A stretch of DNA of 64,000 bases. It comes from Tyto alba (lineage: Eukaryota; Chordata; Aves; Strigiformes; Tytonidae). A program made the translations under genes and the position numbers. How positions within the stretch are numbered: the stretch's first letter is position 1; each line of letters starts with the position of its first letter. The stretch spans positions 34,403,518-34,467,517 of the forward strand of contig NW_024881313.1 in assembly GCF_018691265.1 (NCBI RefSeq), written 5' to 3'. Below are positions 13,530 through 26,971 of the stretch, piece by piece. The notes below the pieces were generated by a model. That model was not told the DNA's origin. It saw only the letters and a program-made list of their open reading frames with translations, and made no database searches.

Positions 13530-13930
13530 CCTCCTCACAGAAGTGGAGATAGACCCCAACATCCTCAGCCGGAAAGGATAAAGTCTACGTTAGAGGGAAG
13601 GCATACAGATCTTCAGGGGGTAGGATCGGAGTAGGGGGAAATGAAAATGGCTTACATGCTTTATTTTGACACGTGTATGTTTTACAGAAGTTAATGTTAG
13701 GAAAAAGGTTTCATGACATCTCAAATTCAGCCCCTTTGTTTCTGGCTGCTGTGCAGCCCTGTGCGCTGCAACTTTACATTTGTGGGGGAGAACTGGGAAG
13801 CAAGGCTGCCTTGGAGTAAGGAGCAATCAAATGAGAATCTGTTTCATTATCCACATGGGATGAAATTTATAGAAGATGGAAAGCAGATCAGATTTGAAAG
13901 CTCCCTAAAGTGAGAAAGAATGTCTTTAGG

Positions 13931-13989
13931 AAAACAAAACCAAAACCAACAACAACAAAAACAAACAAAACAAAACAAAACAAAAACCA
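13931..13989. repeat. AAAAC-type simple repeat
   Basis: About 60 bp of CAAAA/CAA units on the + strand. The sequence alone does not decide whether it was a retroposon tail or a microsatellite. Confidence 0.9.
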
Positions 13990-16900
13990 AAGCCACAATT
14001 AGCCACATTACAGACTAGAGACATCCCATGTGTTACCATCGTGATAAGCATGTGCTTTTCCCATGAATTTCTGTGCTACGTTCCATTTTACACATTATCT
14101 GTGAGTTGGCCTCTTGTGAAGCCAAATATTTAAGCAGGAGTCATCTCCGTGGTGTTAGAGGGGTCCGATTAGCAACCCAAGTGCAAGCAGGGGCAGCTGA
14201 GTCAATGGCAGAGGTTGACCCCAGCAGCCTGCCAGGAAGGGGCAGCTTCGCATTCCAGCTTGGCGTGGTGGGAACTCGGCCAGCCCTGGCTGCCCAGGAA
14301 AAGTCATGAATTAATGCATGTCTCTGCCGAGGAACGGGGACGTGCTGACGGCCTTGCTGGGGCCTCTCAGAAAGGGATGGTAATGGACTTGTTGGTGCTT
14401 CTGCTCCCTATGTGAAGAGCAACTTTTAACCATTGGGAGTACATAAATCACGTTTCAAAAAAACCCAAAATGTGTAGGTGGTTACTTTGGTCTCCAACTT
14501 ATTGTGGATAATGCTCTACATATTTGATGTAAGTGATAAAATGTGTCTGACTCCAAAAGCGACTGTGTAGCTCAAGGGATAAATTGCATCGTTGTTCTCA
14601 GGAGAATGAGAGATGCTGCTCTGATTAAGTCTAATGGAAGCTAATTTCTGCAGAGCTCCATATACTCTACTGCTGATGTCTTGCCTTTGTTGGATTTTGT
14701 TTTACATTATTAATTAACCATACTGCTGCTTCCAAGCACTTGAGACCCCTTTGAAGTCACAGTTTGATCAACTGATAAGCAGTGTGCTCCAGGTATAAAC
14801 AACCTTATTGCATTAAAGTGACACTTTAAGTAGTTCTGTGGATAGAGAACTTACCTAGGAAGAACTTCTCTGTGCTGAATCACGACTCCATGTTTAGCAA
14901 AGCCTCCACCTCCAAATGTTGGTTTGGTCTTTAAAAATGCCTGTTGTTCTAAGCAAATGTATTATCACTTCTAAGAGATAAAACATGCATTGCCACAAGT
15001 TTTAAAGCAGTTCTATTGGCAAATAACTTTCCACAGAACAAGAAAACTGTAGCCTGGAAGAGATCTATATAGTGTTTAATAATCTGATGTAGAAGAGCCC
15101 TTATCATGAGGGGTTTGGCTTTTTTTTTTTTTCCCTGCAAAGTGCTTAGTAGTTTAGGACAGCATAGCTGATCTGTGGTAGTATTGCAGAGATGAATTGA
15201 CATATTTGTATTTGATGCCAATTCTCCTGAGATTTGCAGAAATCTGGCTCTGTGCTTTGAGCCATCTGACCTTTCCGTGCTTCGGCAAGCACCAGCTCAC
15301 ACGTAGGTGACTCAGGGAAGGCGATGGCGAGAGCATGTTGTGCTCCTGCTTCCTCTTCCCCAGCAAATCATGGCAGCAGGAGCACCTTGAGTGCTGGGAC
15401 ACTCCTGACAGAGGAGGGAAAGAAGGAGGTTTGTTAGTAGAGTCCTGTAATCCCCACGGGGATATAGGAGGACATAGCAAAGTCAGCATTTTCAACACAA
15501 ATCGGCCCTGTAATCTTCACGAGGGAATGAAATCCCCCCAAGGACAGCACCTGGATCCCAGCAAGGTCCCCGTCTCTGCTACTGATGTCATCAAAGACAC
15601 TTGTTTTCTGCCAGTTCAATTGCATGATTATTCCCAAACTTAGTCCTGAACATGGGTCCTGTTCATCAAGTGCTGGAGGAGGGATCGAGAGATGATGAGG
15701 AGGGGTGGGGAAAGAGAAGAACTGGGCAGAATGCTGCTCCAGAGAGAGGGGGAAAGTAAAGAGCCTGCAAGCAGCAGGAAAGGGGACTTTCACCCTCCTC
15801 AGCATCACTGCTCAGTAAAGAGGAAGGAAAGCCTTCTGAGGAGCCAGAGAAAGCCCTTGGCTAAAGATTTCAGATCCGCCTGAAAGGTCTCTGGGAGAAC
15901 CCAGAGCTGAGTAAAGGAGAGATGAAGTGATCATGGATGGCTGTGACTATTGAGGCCTTTCCTGCACTATTTGCTTCATATATATTGCTGGCAGATAGTT
16001 TCCTTGTGTTCAGCACACATTTCCCCTTCCTTGGTTTAATTTAATTGAGGTAAATCCCCTGTGCCAGCCAAACCAAATGGCTCCAAGCATGAGAGAGGAA
16101 AGCCGACAGCTCCTTAGGGAATGGGAGGAGGAGAGGAAGGACATCGAGGGAAAGGACTGAGCCAGTTTTCCTTGATCACGCTGTGGCATGTGACCAGGAA
16201 TCACAGGGTCCCTGGTTGCGTGTTCCCCACCTACAGCAGCTATCCACATGTCTGTCACACTCTGACACTGGATCTGCAGCAACTGTTGCTTCAGCTGGCT
16301 GCTGGCATGTATTTATCATCGGTGGTGTTGAAAACAGAGTCAGAGCAAAATGTCATCAAAGCTCCAGCTCTAGACATCGACAAGAGGGAAATGGAAAAGT
16401 GTTTATCAATGTGAATGAAAACAACATGATATATATATATTTTTAAGCACAGGTTTGGGATATTTTCTTCTGGATTTTGATTGATTTCAGGTGACAGATC
16501 AAAGGAATGAAACAAAATATAGTTAGTAATGTGTTCTGTTGTTCCTTCATGGATTTATTTCTACCCATTCCTCGCACACTGCCGCAGTACATAGGTGTGC
16601 AGTGCCTGGGAGCACTTTCACCACTGGTAGAACATGGGGCATGGGGAAGCAAGGTCATTGATAAGCACCGTCATGTCTCAGTAATGACAAAGTTACATAA
16701 TTACGTCTGTCAGGGATCATTTTTCTAATTGCATATTGCTGAGAGACTAGCACAGATTGTGCCTTGTTTACCTTGGCCACTTTAGTGGCTAAGCCCGCTC
16801 TGGTTGATATGCCTTTTGTTTCTGTAGCAGTCACCTCCTCCTGCGGCCAGCTGTGCCTGAACCCCCTGTCCAGGTCTGATTATTTTCCTTCACACTAAAT

Positions 16901-19900
16901 AGTTTTGATTCGCTGTCAGAGCCCCTTAATTTCATTGCATCTGTGTTTACCGAGATGAAGCAATGCACTCGGGGCACAGAGTAACACAAATAATCGTAAT
17001 TTCAGTGAAACTGCCCCCCCAGCTCCTGAGCTCTCCACCTTCCTGCTCTGCCTGCTCAGTACCAGTGGTACCAGCACACCCAGCTCTCATCTCATCTTGG
17101 TTTATAGCTACAAACACTCTTGCTGCTACCACAGTTGAATGGAAGTCAGTGCCCTCTCCAAAAACTGTGTTTGCTGGTCTTAACCCTGTAAAGGTTCAAG
17201 TCTGTGCTAGGAAGTTGCTTTCACTCAAACTCCAGGCCTTTGTGGGGTGGCAGAACCTGGCATAATCTGTGCTTGGAGTAGGGCTGAGCACTCTGTTTGC
17301 ATCACTGGGACGGTCACGGCTAAGGCAAACGCTGTCAAAGATCCCACGCCTGGCCCCATGTAGTGTGAATACCTTGGACATAAGCTCTGCAAGGCTAGTG
17401 GCCAGCCACGTGATGGTCCGGAGGTCTCAGCTGGCCTGGGCTGGTGTTCAGCTTGTACCAACCGCGGTCCAACACCGATACAGCTGAGCTGTTCCAAGTT
17501 GGATCCCATTCAAATTCAACAGAACTTCAGGGTGATGCTTCGTGTTCAGTCCTGCATCAAGAAAAAAGTGTCAGCTAAATACCAGCTACCTTCCATAAAA
17601 CAGTGATTGAATTGCTTTTATGGTGGTGAAACTTTGGCAGAGTATATCTGTTTAATTTATGCAATAGTTGGGGTTTTTTTTAAAAAAAAAAAAAGAAAAA
17701 AGCTTCTTGGGGCCACAGATTTACAGTGTGATGGGACAAGTGGTGCGAATGAACTGCTGAAGCCCCCTGATGTGACAAGAGCCTGCAAGGATAAATCTTA
17801 GGGAAACATTTGGAGAGTCATGAGCATTATTCAGTACTTCTCTTGAGAGAAGAACATTGCAGAACTTACTGATGTTCTTTGCAGTCAGTCTGTAAGCTCT
17901 TGGTTGGTAGGAGTTAAGGATCATATGTTCATGCTGTCTCTACAGTGTCATCTTCTATTTTTCTGGAGGTGTCAGGAACATAATCAACTGTCAGAAAATA
18001 TAGAGGCTCAGGAAAGCAAAGGATGTGGCTTTCTTGGCAAGTACACTCTCCTCGTCTTACATCCTCTGAATCTAGACTGGAAGGACTAGACAACATTCCT
18101 CTTTCTTGACTGGTTTTGGCTCAGCAATGGGTTATCAGCCACAAACCCTTATCTAGATGGGTCTTTAAAGCCAGCTGGTCTTTTACCATCTGACTGATTC
18201 ATTTGTGTTGAGCACATGACTCTTAGCATCAAATACACTTTTGTGACCATTCAGCAAACTGGGGTAATATATAGTGCTTTACTATATGCAGAAGTGCCTG
18301 AAAACTTGTCATGGTCTGTTTGTGGAGGCAGATTCGATCTAAATGGCTTTCTGAGTGGGAGTCCTGAGTATCCAGGGGATATGCAAGGACTGGGGTTGTG
18401 ATGCTCTTGTCCAGAGCTGCCTGTGCTTCAAGAAACAGATTGCAGAATTGCCTTGCTTTAACAACTGAAAACAACCAGCTTTCCAGTGCAATAGTTACTT
18501 GTTACAAGGAGAAAACAGCTCATAATTTATTTTCAGAAATGAGGTCAAAATAGTGCAGCTGGGGAGGGAAGTGACTGGTGCAGTGGGTTGGTAATGAGAT
18601 ACAAAGCCTTTCCCTGTAGGTTAAATCCAGCTTCAGTCATCAGTGACTGAAATCTTTTATCATTTGACAGTTGTTCACCACGGCCTTTGCAGTGTTGGCT
18701 TTGCTCCGTGACATCTGAGTCAGTCCTTGCATAACCAGTACCCTGCTTGGCTGCCTGTGCATCACAGGGACCTGCACGGGGGGCTGGGGCAGGTTAGCAG
18801 GGGAGCACCCCCTCCTCCTCCCGGGGTCACACTGGTCCTGTGAAGAGCCCTCCTGCTCTCCAGAAGGTTTTAGATTGAACATACTTTCTTCTTGGTTTGA
18901 AGCTCTGAACCCTGCCTGTTTCCAGCTGTGTCAGTGGGCAGGGCAGTGGGCTGGAGGTTGTACTAATCATCTACTCTGAGCTGAAGTGCAGCATTAGAGT
19001 GGCTCTGCCAGGACTGTGGCAGAAACCTCACCAATTGCTTGATCTGGTCCTGACTGGTGGAGCCATCGTTTCCCTGGGACATCTGGTCCTGCCCTCAGGT
19101 TCCCTCCTTGCAGCCTCCTCTGAAGCCCCTCTCTATGTCGGCCTCTGTGTGCGCACATTCTTGAGGGGTTAAAGCCTTAAATAAAAGGGCATCGGTGTCT
19201 TCTGTACATTTGCTTTCTTTGACCATTATAGCATTACAGAAGACAACAGGGAAGATGGTCAGATCACTGCCCACAGGTGGTTCTCTTATCTTCTAGTAAT
19301 GAATGTAGCTTTTTTCCTGATCCATCTAGGGAAGGAGATACTGAGATCAGATATTTGAGACCTGTCCATGCTTTTCTTCTCTGGCACATTAGCCAATCAG
19401 AGCTGTTTCTGCTTTTCCCCCTTGTAGTATATTAACATTCATATCATAGACTGCATCTCTTCTGTTTAAGCTTTCAGTTACTGCCTTGTCCTAGTCAGAG
19501 AGGTAGCAAACTTGGAGGAAAGGCCTCTTCAAATGCACCTGCCTGGAGATGCGCTGAGCTTTTGCCTGATGCAGTGGAAGCACTCTCTTTGCCTCATCCA
19601 TGTTTATGGCTGCTGGATTTGCTTAGCTTCTGCAGTTTAAAGTGTGCTAGTTCTCTGGGTTTGTCACTCAGCTGTCTTGCATGTGAACAGACATGACTTA
19701 GCCTTCCTGACTCTGAGGACTGAAGCAATGGCTGTGAAATCCCCATCCCACTTTGGAGTATTGAGTATGAAATAAGGGTAGTTGAGAGTGTCAGTGTGAA
19801 CTGCCTGTCCACAGCTGATGGACCAAAGTCTCCAGGCACTTAGGGAGACACCTGCAAAAGGATGAGAGCTGGTGTCATGGGAGGGAAAGGCAGAATGAAA

Positions 19901-22383
19901 GGGCAAAGGTAGTTCTCCTTAAATAGATCAGATTTCCCCACAGAGTGAGGGAAATCTCTGTCAGGAAGGTGTCCCCTGCTCCAAAGAGTACGCTGTTTAG
20001 GTACTCACTCTCAACATGCTGAGTCCTTTTGGCTCCTACTGTTTTCATGTGCTTTATAGCAGGATGACAGCTCTGAGGAGTAAAACAAGCCAGCAGTATG
20101 ACTGCTGTCATGTGCTGGAGGCATGCTGTAATAGTGACCTGGGATGGGCTGTGGGTTGAACCTGGGGTTGAATGACTAGGGAGGGGAAGGATTTCCTGGA
20201 GAGGAAAATTGCTTGGCCAGCCCTTTGGAAAAATGTAAGCATGATCTGCTGAAGGGCACTTGTGCTCCTTCCTGCCAGAAGCTTGCAGCACCTCCGAGCT
20301 GAGTGTCGAGAGGAGGTATCAGCTGCTGTGCAGCCAAGCAAAGGAAGCCAACCCTGTGGCATGCTTTTGGGGGCTGGTCTTGCAGGTGCTCTGGTGAGTA
20401 AGGTTTAGATCAGCCTGCTAACAGAAGGGAAAATAACAAGAAAAGAGGAAACGTGAGGAATTCCTCTAACTTAGAAATTCTAATAGCATCAGTCTCCAGT
20501 GGACCTGAACGTTAGATTTAACATTTTAGCAGGAAGCATAGAGAGGAGAGGTGTTTGATCTGCAGAAGAAGAAGGCAGATCAAGAGTCAAGAAAGCGTGT
20601 GTGGATGGGAAGGAACAGGCCAACCTTGCATCATGTAGTGGATGCAGAAATATCAGAAATATGTGTGGTCAGTATAAACACTTGGCAGTTGGACCGGGTG
20701 TTGGCTGATCCAATGCAATGGACCTCACTGAAGCTTAGTCCCCTCCCATGAGTTTGAATTTAACTCATGGTCAGGTAATAAGATGACGGAGTTTAAGAGG
20801 ACCTCCAAAATTATAAGATCATGAAATATCCCAGGGTGAGTGTTTGTTCATTTCATGTAGCTGATATTTATCCAGGTATGTGTTTAAAATTCCCTTTAGG
20901 CTTTTGTTAACAAAGCAGGGATTAATTTCTGGCCAAACTCTTTCTCTAAGTAGGATGGGCCCAAGTGCTCATGGCTCTGTTGAGCATGTAGCACGCTTGA
21001 TAAGAGTATTTGACTTGTGCAGTTGTGGCAACACCAGCATCTAAAACTTTGTAGACATACCTTTTCAGTATACCTCAGATAGTCTCTTGTGGTAACTCCT
21101 GGCTCCGTCCTGAAGTTTTGAGGTACAGATGTGATATCACTGCTCTTCAGCCTCATTTCATTGCTAGGTATTATGACAGTACTTCCTTTATTGGTAAGAG
21201 TGTAGAAAATCACAGCAAGAAGACTTGATTTTAAGCTTACCCAGCTTCTGTGCTGGGAGAAGAAAATAAGATGATAACTGATTCCTCATATATGGGAAGC
21301 ATGGACTTGCCAGTGGTAGGTAAGGACATCCCATTTCAGGACATATTTTAAATCTTTTGATACAGCTGGTGTTTTGTACATGGCTGTGCAGCTGTATTCT
21401 CCCCTTTTTTCTCCCTTGTGCCCTCAACCAGATCCTAGATGGACAACACTGTTCATATCAAGTGTTAAATGAACTTTGGCTGCAGCTTTCTGTGTGCTTT
21501 CAGGATTATAAACCTGCAATGCCACCATACAAAGTAATTCTGCTTTCTTCCTGGCCCCTTTCCTGCTGGCCTCATACTTGTGCCAAGACGAGTGTTTGTA
21601 CTGCACTGGGAAACCAGTCTGGATTAGAACTAACCAGAAGGACAGAGGTCTGAGGTTAGTTGTATTCTACATCACTTTGAGATCTAGTTATGAAAGGCAG
21701 AAGAAAGCTGGTGCTGTGTGGATCATTTCATGGGAAGGAGAGGGTTAGTCTCTGAGCAGGCCAGTGTCTGGAGAAAGCAGACATTTACTGCACTAATGTT
21801 CAACTAAAAGCACAATCCAGTATCAATCAAGGCAATGGAAATTATACTACCAAGTGGCATGAGGAGCAGGAGCAAGCACATAGCAATTTATTTTCAATCA
21901 AACAAGAGCCACAAAGTCATTAGTTATTTCTTCAGAAGGCTGTGGTAGGTGTGCTGGAGAGTGCTGTGCCATCTCTGCTGTGCCATATGTTCATAAAAAG
22001 ATTAATTCCCAGGTTAGCAAGATCGGAATGATGATGAGACAGAAGTCTGAGTCAGACACAGTGGGGAGAGGCAAATGCACAGGCTGAAGCAGTGCTTGGA
22101 CTCTTGTTGAATATTGAAAAGAGTTAAAATGAGGGAGATTTTTTCTTCTTTTAATAAAATAACAGAAGGTTTGAAAAACATGAATTTCAGAAGCAAAGAA
22201 TTTGCAAATTTTGGCTTCATTCTCTAGCTGCAGCTTTCCTGAGGATTTGGAGTACTTTGCAAATATTTAATTACTCTCACCTCAATGCCCTTGTAAGCAT
22301 TGCAGAAAATAAACAAAAGTAAACTGTGCTGCGAGACTCGCAGTCCAGCTGTAACTCTGATGCCTTTATTAGCACCTCTAGAG

Positions 22384-22480
22384 CTATTTTTTTCATTGTA
22401 AGGGTAGGAAACTGAGGCAAATATAAACTGATAAATTAAATAGGGAGCAGGTCCCAGGACCAGAGTCCTGAAGACTCTGC
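22384..22480 (-). repeat. MIR-like SINE fragment, antisense
   Basis: TTCATTGTAAGGGTAGGAAA followed by CTGAGGCAAATATAAACTGA corresponds to the reverse-complement MIR core (ttacagatgaggaaactgaggca). The downstream part, with CCAGGACCAGAGTCCTGAAG, resembles the end of the element that carries tRNA homology. Diverged; moderate confidence only. Confidence 0.5.
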
Positions 22481-22499
22481 TCCCTCAGCCTTATAACCT

Positions 22500-22625
22500 G
22501 CTATTCTGAACGCCAGGAAGCGGCACGGTCCGAACGCTCGCCGCCTTGCTGCGCGGCCGGGGCTGTGTGCAGCATTACAGCATGCATTCCCCGGGCACCA
22601 GCCCTGGCGCCGTCATGCGTACACT
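22500..22625. other. Short CpG-rich pocket in the intron
   Basis: Around 14 CpG dinucleotides are packed into about 125 bp, in AT-rich surroundings that contain almost none. It includes CGCTCGCCGCC, GCGCGGCCGG and GGCGCCGTC. Retained CpGs suggest DNA kept unmethylated, as at a small promoter or enhancer, but I see no clear exon or TATA element. Confidence 0.45.
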
Positions 22626-23561
22626 GAAAATGGATATCCCAGTGGACTTTATGTGCATTAATATTCTGTCTCGCAGTTACACAGAGAGTAGATGTACTAT
22701 GCAGATGAAATCACCCACAGTGATTTCAGTGGGGTTTTGCAGGCTCAGATTTAGACTGTTCTTTTCATTAACTTGGATCTCTAATAACATATCTGTAAAA
22801 TGTTTGGGTTTTTTTCAGTTTCCCTGGGGTGTTCCTCTGCTTTAGCATGTTCCAGAAATAAGGTACTGATTTAGAGCAAGCAAGCAAAGAAAATCTTTGC
22901 CTCCGTTCCCTCATTTTTTAAATTTACATTGGATGAGCATATCATAAATCATGGGAGAACAACTTACCCCATTCTTCAAGCCCCCAAGCAGCTGCTTTTG
23001 AAAAGTTGACATTTACTGCAGTGATTAAGTATGAAATCCGTAAGTGTGAAATTAAGCATCAGAGTAAGCAAGTATTTACCTCCAAAATTGTCTTTATATG
23101 TTGTGCACACAACATTCTCCTTCCCACCTTTCCTCCCTTAATTGTTCTCCTCTTTTCCTTTGCCTGTCAAAATGTAAATCCTTCAGGTCAGGGCCTGTGT
23201 ATCTTTTGTTTGTGAAGCCTGTTGCACACAGTGGGTGCTACCAGAAGCAAAACAGAAATGATGATGATGGTGGCAGTGGTTTGGGAGCTTTGCTATGCAA
23301 AACCAGGGTGAGGGTGCCGGCACAGAAAGCAGTTATAACAGCCTCTAGCAGAGGACAGGGTGATGGGAAGACAGACAGTGCTGGCCACTGAAGTGCTGCC
23401 AAAGATAGGCAGTTTGCAGCTTTCTGCAATGCCAGGCTCAAAACAGCAAAGAAAGCTTGTCTCAAAACAGAAAAGAAAGCCTTCACAGGGCAATGGACAT
23501 TAATGTGGAAAGAGCTGTTAAATGTTAGTTTAGCAGCCAGACTAAAACAGAAAACAAAATT

Positions 23562-23617
23562 CTAAATAAGAAAAAAAATGCTAAATAAGAAAAAAATGCT
23601 AAAATAGAAAACAAAAG
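23562..23617. repeat. Three-copy 18-19 bp tandem repeat
   Basis: CTAAATAAGAAAAAAAATG (23562-23580) is followed by CTAAATAAGAAAAAAATG (23581-23598) and the degenerate CTAAAATAGAAAACAAAAG (23599-23617). A related upstream pair, CTCAAAACAGCAAAGAAAGC at 23437 and CTCAAAACAGAAAAGAAAGC at 23461, suggests repeated slippage in the same A-rich area. Confidence 0.85.
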
Positions 23618-24658
23618 TTGTTTCATTAAAGCTTCTGAACACAAAGTACTCTGTGAAAGTTTAAATGCCAGGTGGTGTATTAAGTAAATAAAGCAGTCCT
23701 GCTGTAGGCATTGTTTCTGACAGCAGCCGGCTATAACCAGCACATAGTACAAGTGACCATGTGAATCTCTGCCATGTGATGTAGCGCCAGGCCTGGCTAA
23801 CGTGCTGATACAGGGCTGGGAAGTCAGAGGAAACTTTCCTTTCAGCAGTTATCGGTGTGTTGATAAGGGCCAACTGTTGCACGTGGCTTATTTGCATGGA
23901 TTGGCTTACGCTCCTTAGTCATCTAGTTTGGATCAGAAAAAGAAATTTGGTGTTTGCACAGATGTCGTGTCTTTCCAGCGCAGTTTGAATGGAGTGATTG
24001 GTTTTCATTTTAGTGACTTTTTAGATTGGTATCATGGTACAGCACAGTTAGCTTCTGTTATAACCCAGCAGTTACCCCCAGGCAGTGGTTGCAGAATGTT
24101 GTATCCTGTTATCAGCGGTCCTGGGCTTGTGTACAGCAGGAGCCATTTGGAAGGTGGCACTCTTAATCTCTTGCTCTGCTGTCAGTGACAGGATTGGAAA
24201 GTTAGCCAGGTGATTCAGAAAGTGAAAAGCTGGTATTTGCAAGCTTCTTGACCCCACGCTCTCTGGGTGATGGATGCACAGGGGGTTAAAATCCACGTGT
24301 GCTTGTCACAGAGATGCATGCCCAAACCTCCTCCTCCTGCTTCTTGCGGTTCTTCAGGATGGTTCCCCATGGTGCTGTGACCTGCTGAGGATCGCTGCTA
24401 GTATTTTACTCCTATCATTGGTGCTTTTGCTAGCAAGGTACATGCTACCTGTGTTTCTGACAGTGCATGCTGGCCCCAGCCAAAAAGTGTCTGGTAAAGT
24501 CTTGGTGCTGAGTCTCTCAATATAATTGCCATGCTGAGCTAATTGCTCATGTCTGGCTCAGGAACGTATTCAGTGGCTACCTCAATCAGTACCAGGACCT
24601 CTTCATTTATTGCCTGTCAGTCTGTCAAACAGCATTGGAATGTGCATTTGGCTGTCCC

Positions 24659-24678
24659 AAAAAAAAAAAAAAAAAAAA
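24659..24678. repeat. Poly-A tract (20 A)
   Basis: Run of 20 A followed by CC and further A-runs. No retroposon body is recognised beside it. Confidence 0.93.
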
Positions 24679-25234
24679 CCAAAAAGCGCCTTTCTTTGCC
24701 ATCAAGCTCATGGGTGATCTGTTTCTTTGCTATGAATTATTTGGCCATGGTATTCTCTCCAGTATTTTCAAGGCAAATGAAAAGGGGTGGCAGAAAACTG
24801 GGAGTTAGAAGGTGGGCTGGAACCTTCCTGCCAATGAGAACTAGAAGAGTCCCATTGGGAGGGATGCTCTACACCAGGATTTCTGTTCTCTGCTTGCTGT
24901 GTTTGGATCCCATGTATTTTTTGTTTTAAAAGCAACAAATTCAAAATTGTATACATCTCTGGATCCTATGTACTACTTCCTGCAGCTTGCCTACGGCCCT
25001 AAGAGCCCAAGTTCACAGCCCTTGACAGCCACCTCTCTCCTGACAGTCAAGCCCCCTGATAGAAATTTGTCTGCTGAATAAAGGAAAAACACAAGTCTGT
25101 TGAAAGCAGGCAATACAAACTGAAAGTGATGAAACTCATCTAGCTGTAGAGAATAACTATTAAGAACTAAGTGTGAAAACGCTGCCTTACCGTGGAGGTT
25201 TCAGTCTCAGGAAGGTGCTAAGCTTGGGAGAAGG

Positions 25235-25480
25235 AGAAGGTGGCCACCGGCTGCCAGGGTGCCTGCACAGCGGGACTGGGGAGCTCTGCCGGGCAGATCC
25301 CCCGCGCCTGGGAGCCTGTCAGCCTGATCCAGCCCGAGAGCGCAGAGGTGACGGCTGCTTTGGTAGCGTATCCAGAAGCTCGCGGCGCACCCTGAAAAGG
25401 CAAAACAACACAAACCCGATGTCTCCTAAGGCCTGCAAAGCCCCCTTTATCTGAGACCGGTGGTGTCGCCCGCTTGCTGT
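25235..25480. other. CpG-rich intronic pocket with acceptor-like antisense edge
   Basis: A GC-rich block of about 245 bp with many CpGs (CCCCGCGCC, GAGCGCAG, CTCGCGGCGC, GTCGCCCGC). Read on the - strand it begins right after a pyrimidine-rich TTTTGCCTTTTCAG, which looks like a splice acceptor, and then holds a short open frame that ends near 25218. On + a 93-codon frame crosses it. I recognise neither product. It may be a small alternative promoter or first exon of the host gene, an antisense transcript exon, or chance. Confidence 0.4.
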
Positions 25481-26541
25481 TCCCAGATGGTGGGTATTTG
25501 AAAATCTGCTCTAAGGAAATATAATACTATTTCAGTTATGTTCTGTAAGCCATGCTGACATAACATGTCAAGTCTTTCCAGATTTGTCAAGTACATTTAA
25601 CAAATATAAGATAACCAATGTACAGTTCTGGGCAAGGTGGAAGATCCTCTGTCTAATCAGCAGTGCAGGAGAAATCTGCAGTAAACCCTTTGAAGGATAC
25701 AGCGTTGGGAAAGTGTTTCTCCTGCTCAGCCTTTCCTCATAAAGGGGCCTCAAGATCTTCAGAAAGAAGAACAACTCTCAGAACTTTAGTAATTAAACTC
25801 TTCAGCTCCTGATCTTCTCAGTTTTACAAGGAAAAGGTGTTACATTGCAGATTCCGCAGATATGAGTGTCATTTAGGCACGTAAATAGACCACAAGCAGA
25901 TAGAACAGGTTGAATCCTGGAAACTGATACAGCTTTGTCTTTAGTTTTACAAAGTCAAATAGCTGCTAAAGCAAAACTTGGAGCTTTCAGGTTCAGGTAT
26001 TTCTGTGGCTGAGACCACTTAAAGTGTGGTTTCCTTTACTATGTTTGAAGTAATATAAAAAAAATAGATTTTTACTGAAAAAAATATACATTTCCCTATG
26101 AAAACTTTGAGAGAGCGTATGGTATTTTAGTGACTTCAAGGGTATATTTTTCTCTTCTTTTGATTTATAAAAAAATCTGCAAGTTGTTTTTGGAAACAAG
26201 TAATCTCCCCATTGAATGGTGTACCAGCTACATGAAAAGCCATGGAGTTGTTTCAGTAAGATTGAAACAAATGTGTGTACTAGTGCAGGTAGGATAGATG
26301 CTGCTGGGCCGGAACCAGAGAGCTTCGATGAAGGACTGGAAGGCCTGGCCATCACACAAGTGATGCGCTGTTGATCACAGATACAGGCTATATGGTTCAA
26401 CAGTAGAAGCTGTAGTTCTTGTACAGTGGGAAGCACCATGAATTGGTGTGTAAGTGAAAATGCTAGATATGGCAGGAAATTTCCTGCACTTTATCATATT
26501 TTTGGGAACAATAACTCTTGAGATTAATTTTCAGGCTTTTC

Positions 26542-26560
26542 TTTTTTTTTTTTTTTTTTT
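26542..26560. repeat. Poly-T tract (19 T)
   Basis: Uninterrupted homopolymer run in AT-rich intron. Confidence 0.93.
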
Positions 26561-26943
26561 GTTGACTAACAGGCATTTTCCAACATTAGTGTCAACATCA
26601 CCAGTACTATTTGAATAGAAAACAGCCAGTGGCCATTTACCTGCTTATTGGTTCATAGTTTTACTGCCATTAAGTGGCATTAAACTTAATTTCACATAAT
26701 GTCCATCAGTTTGCTTATGTGTCAAAATTAACATAGCATTGTGTCTGAAGAGTGAATCAGCTTAATGAACAGCCGGTTCAACTCAGATTCACTTGTGCTG
26801 CTAACTACTTAAAATTCAGGACCCAGAGCCTACTGCCTTCTCTGTTTCACTGCCAGCTGAAGAACGGAAATGAAAGGACAGTGTTGTCCTGGGAAGGAAT
26901 CAGACAAAAAGTGTCACATGGAGCCACTGCAAATGGAAATTCC

Positions 26944-26971
26944 TTTTTTTTTTTTTTTTTGTTTTTTTTTT
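26944..26971. repeat. Poly-T tract with one G
   Basis: Seventeen T, one G, then ten T. The open frames through it are artefacts of the homopolymer. Confidence 0.93.

Noticed and set aside
19875..20291. 138-codon - strand frame
   Set aside because: No homology that I recognise; chance frame in intron.
25993..26439. 148-codon - strand frame
   Set aside because: Lys/Phe/Tyr-rich AT-driven end and no known motif. I considered transposon coding sequence and found no reverse-transcriptase or transposase signature.
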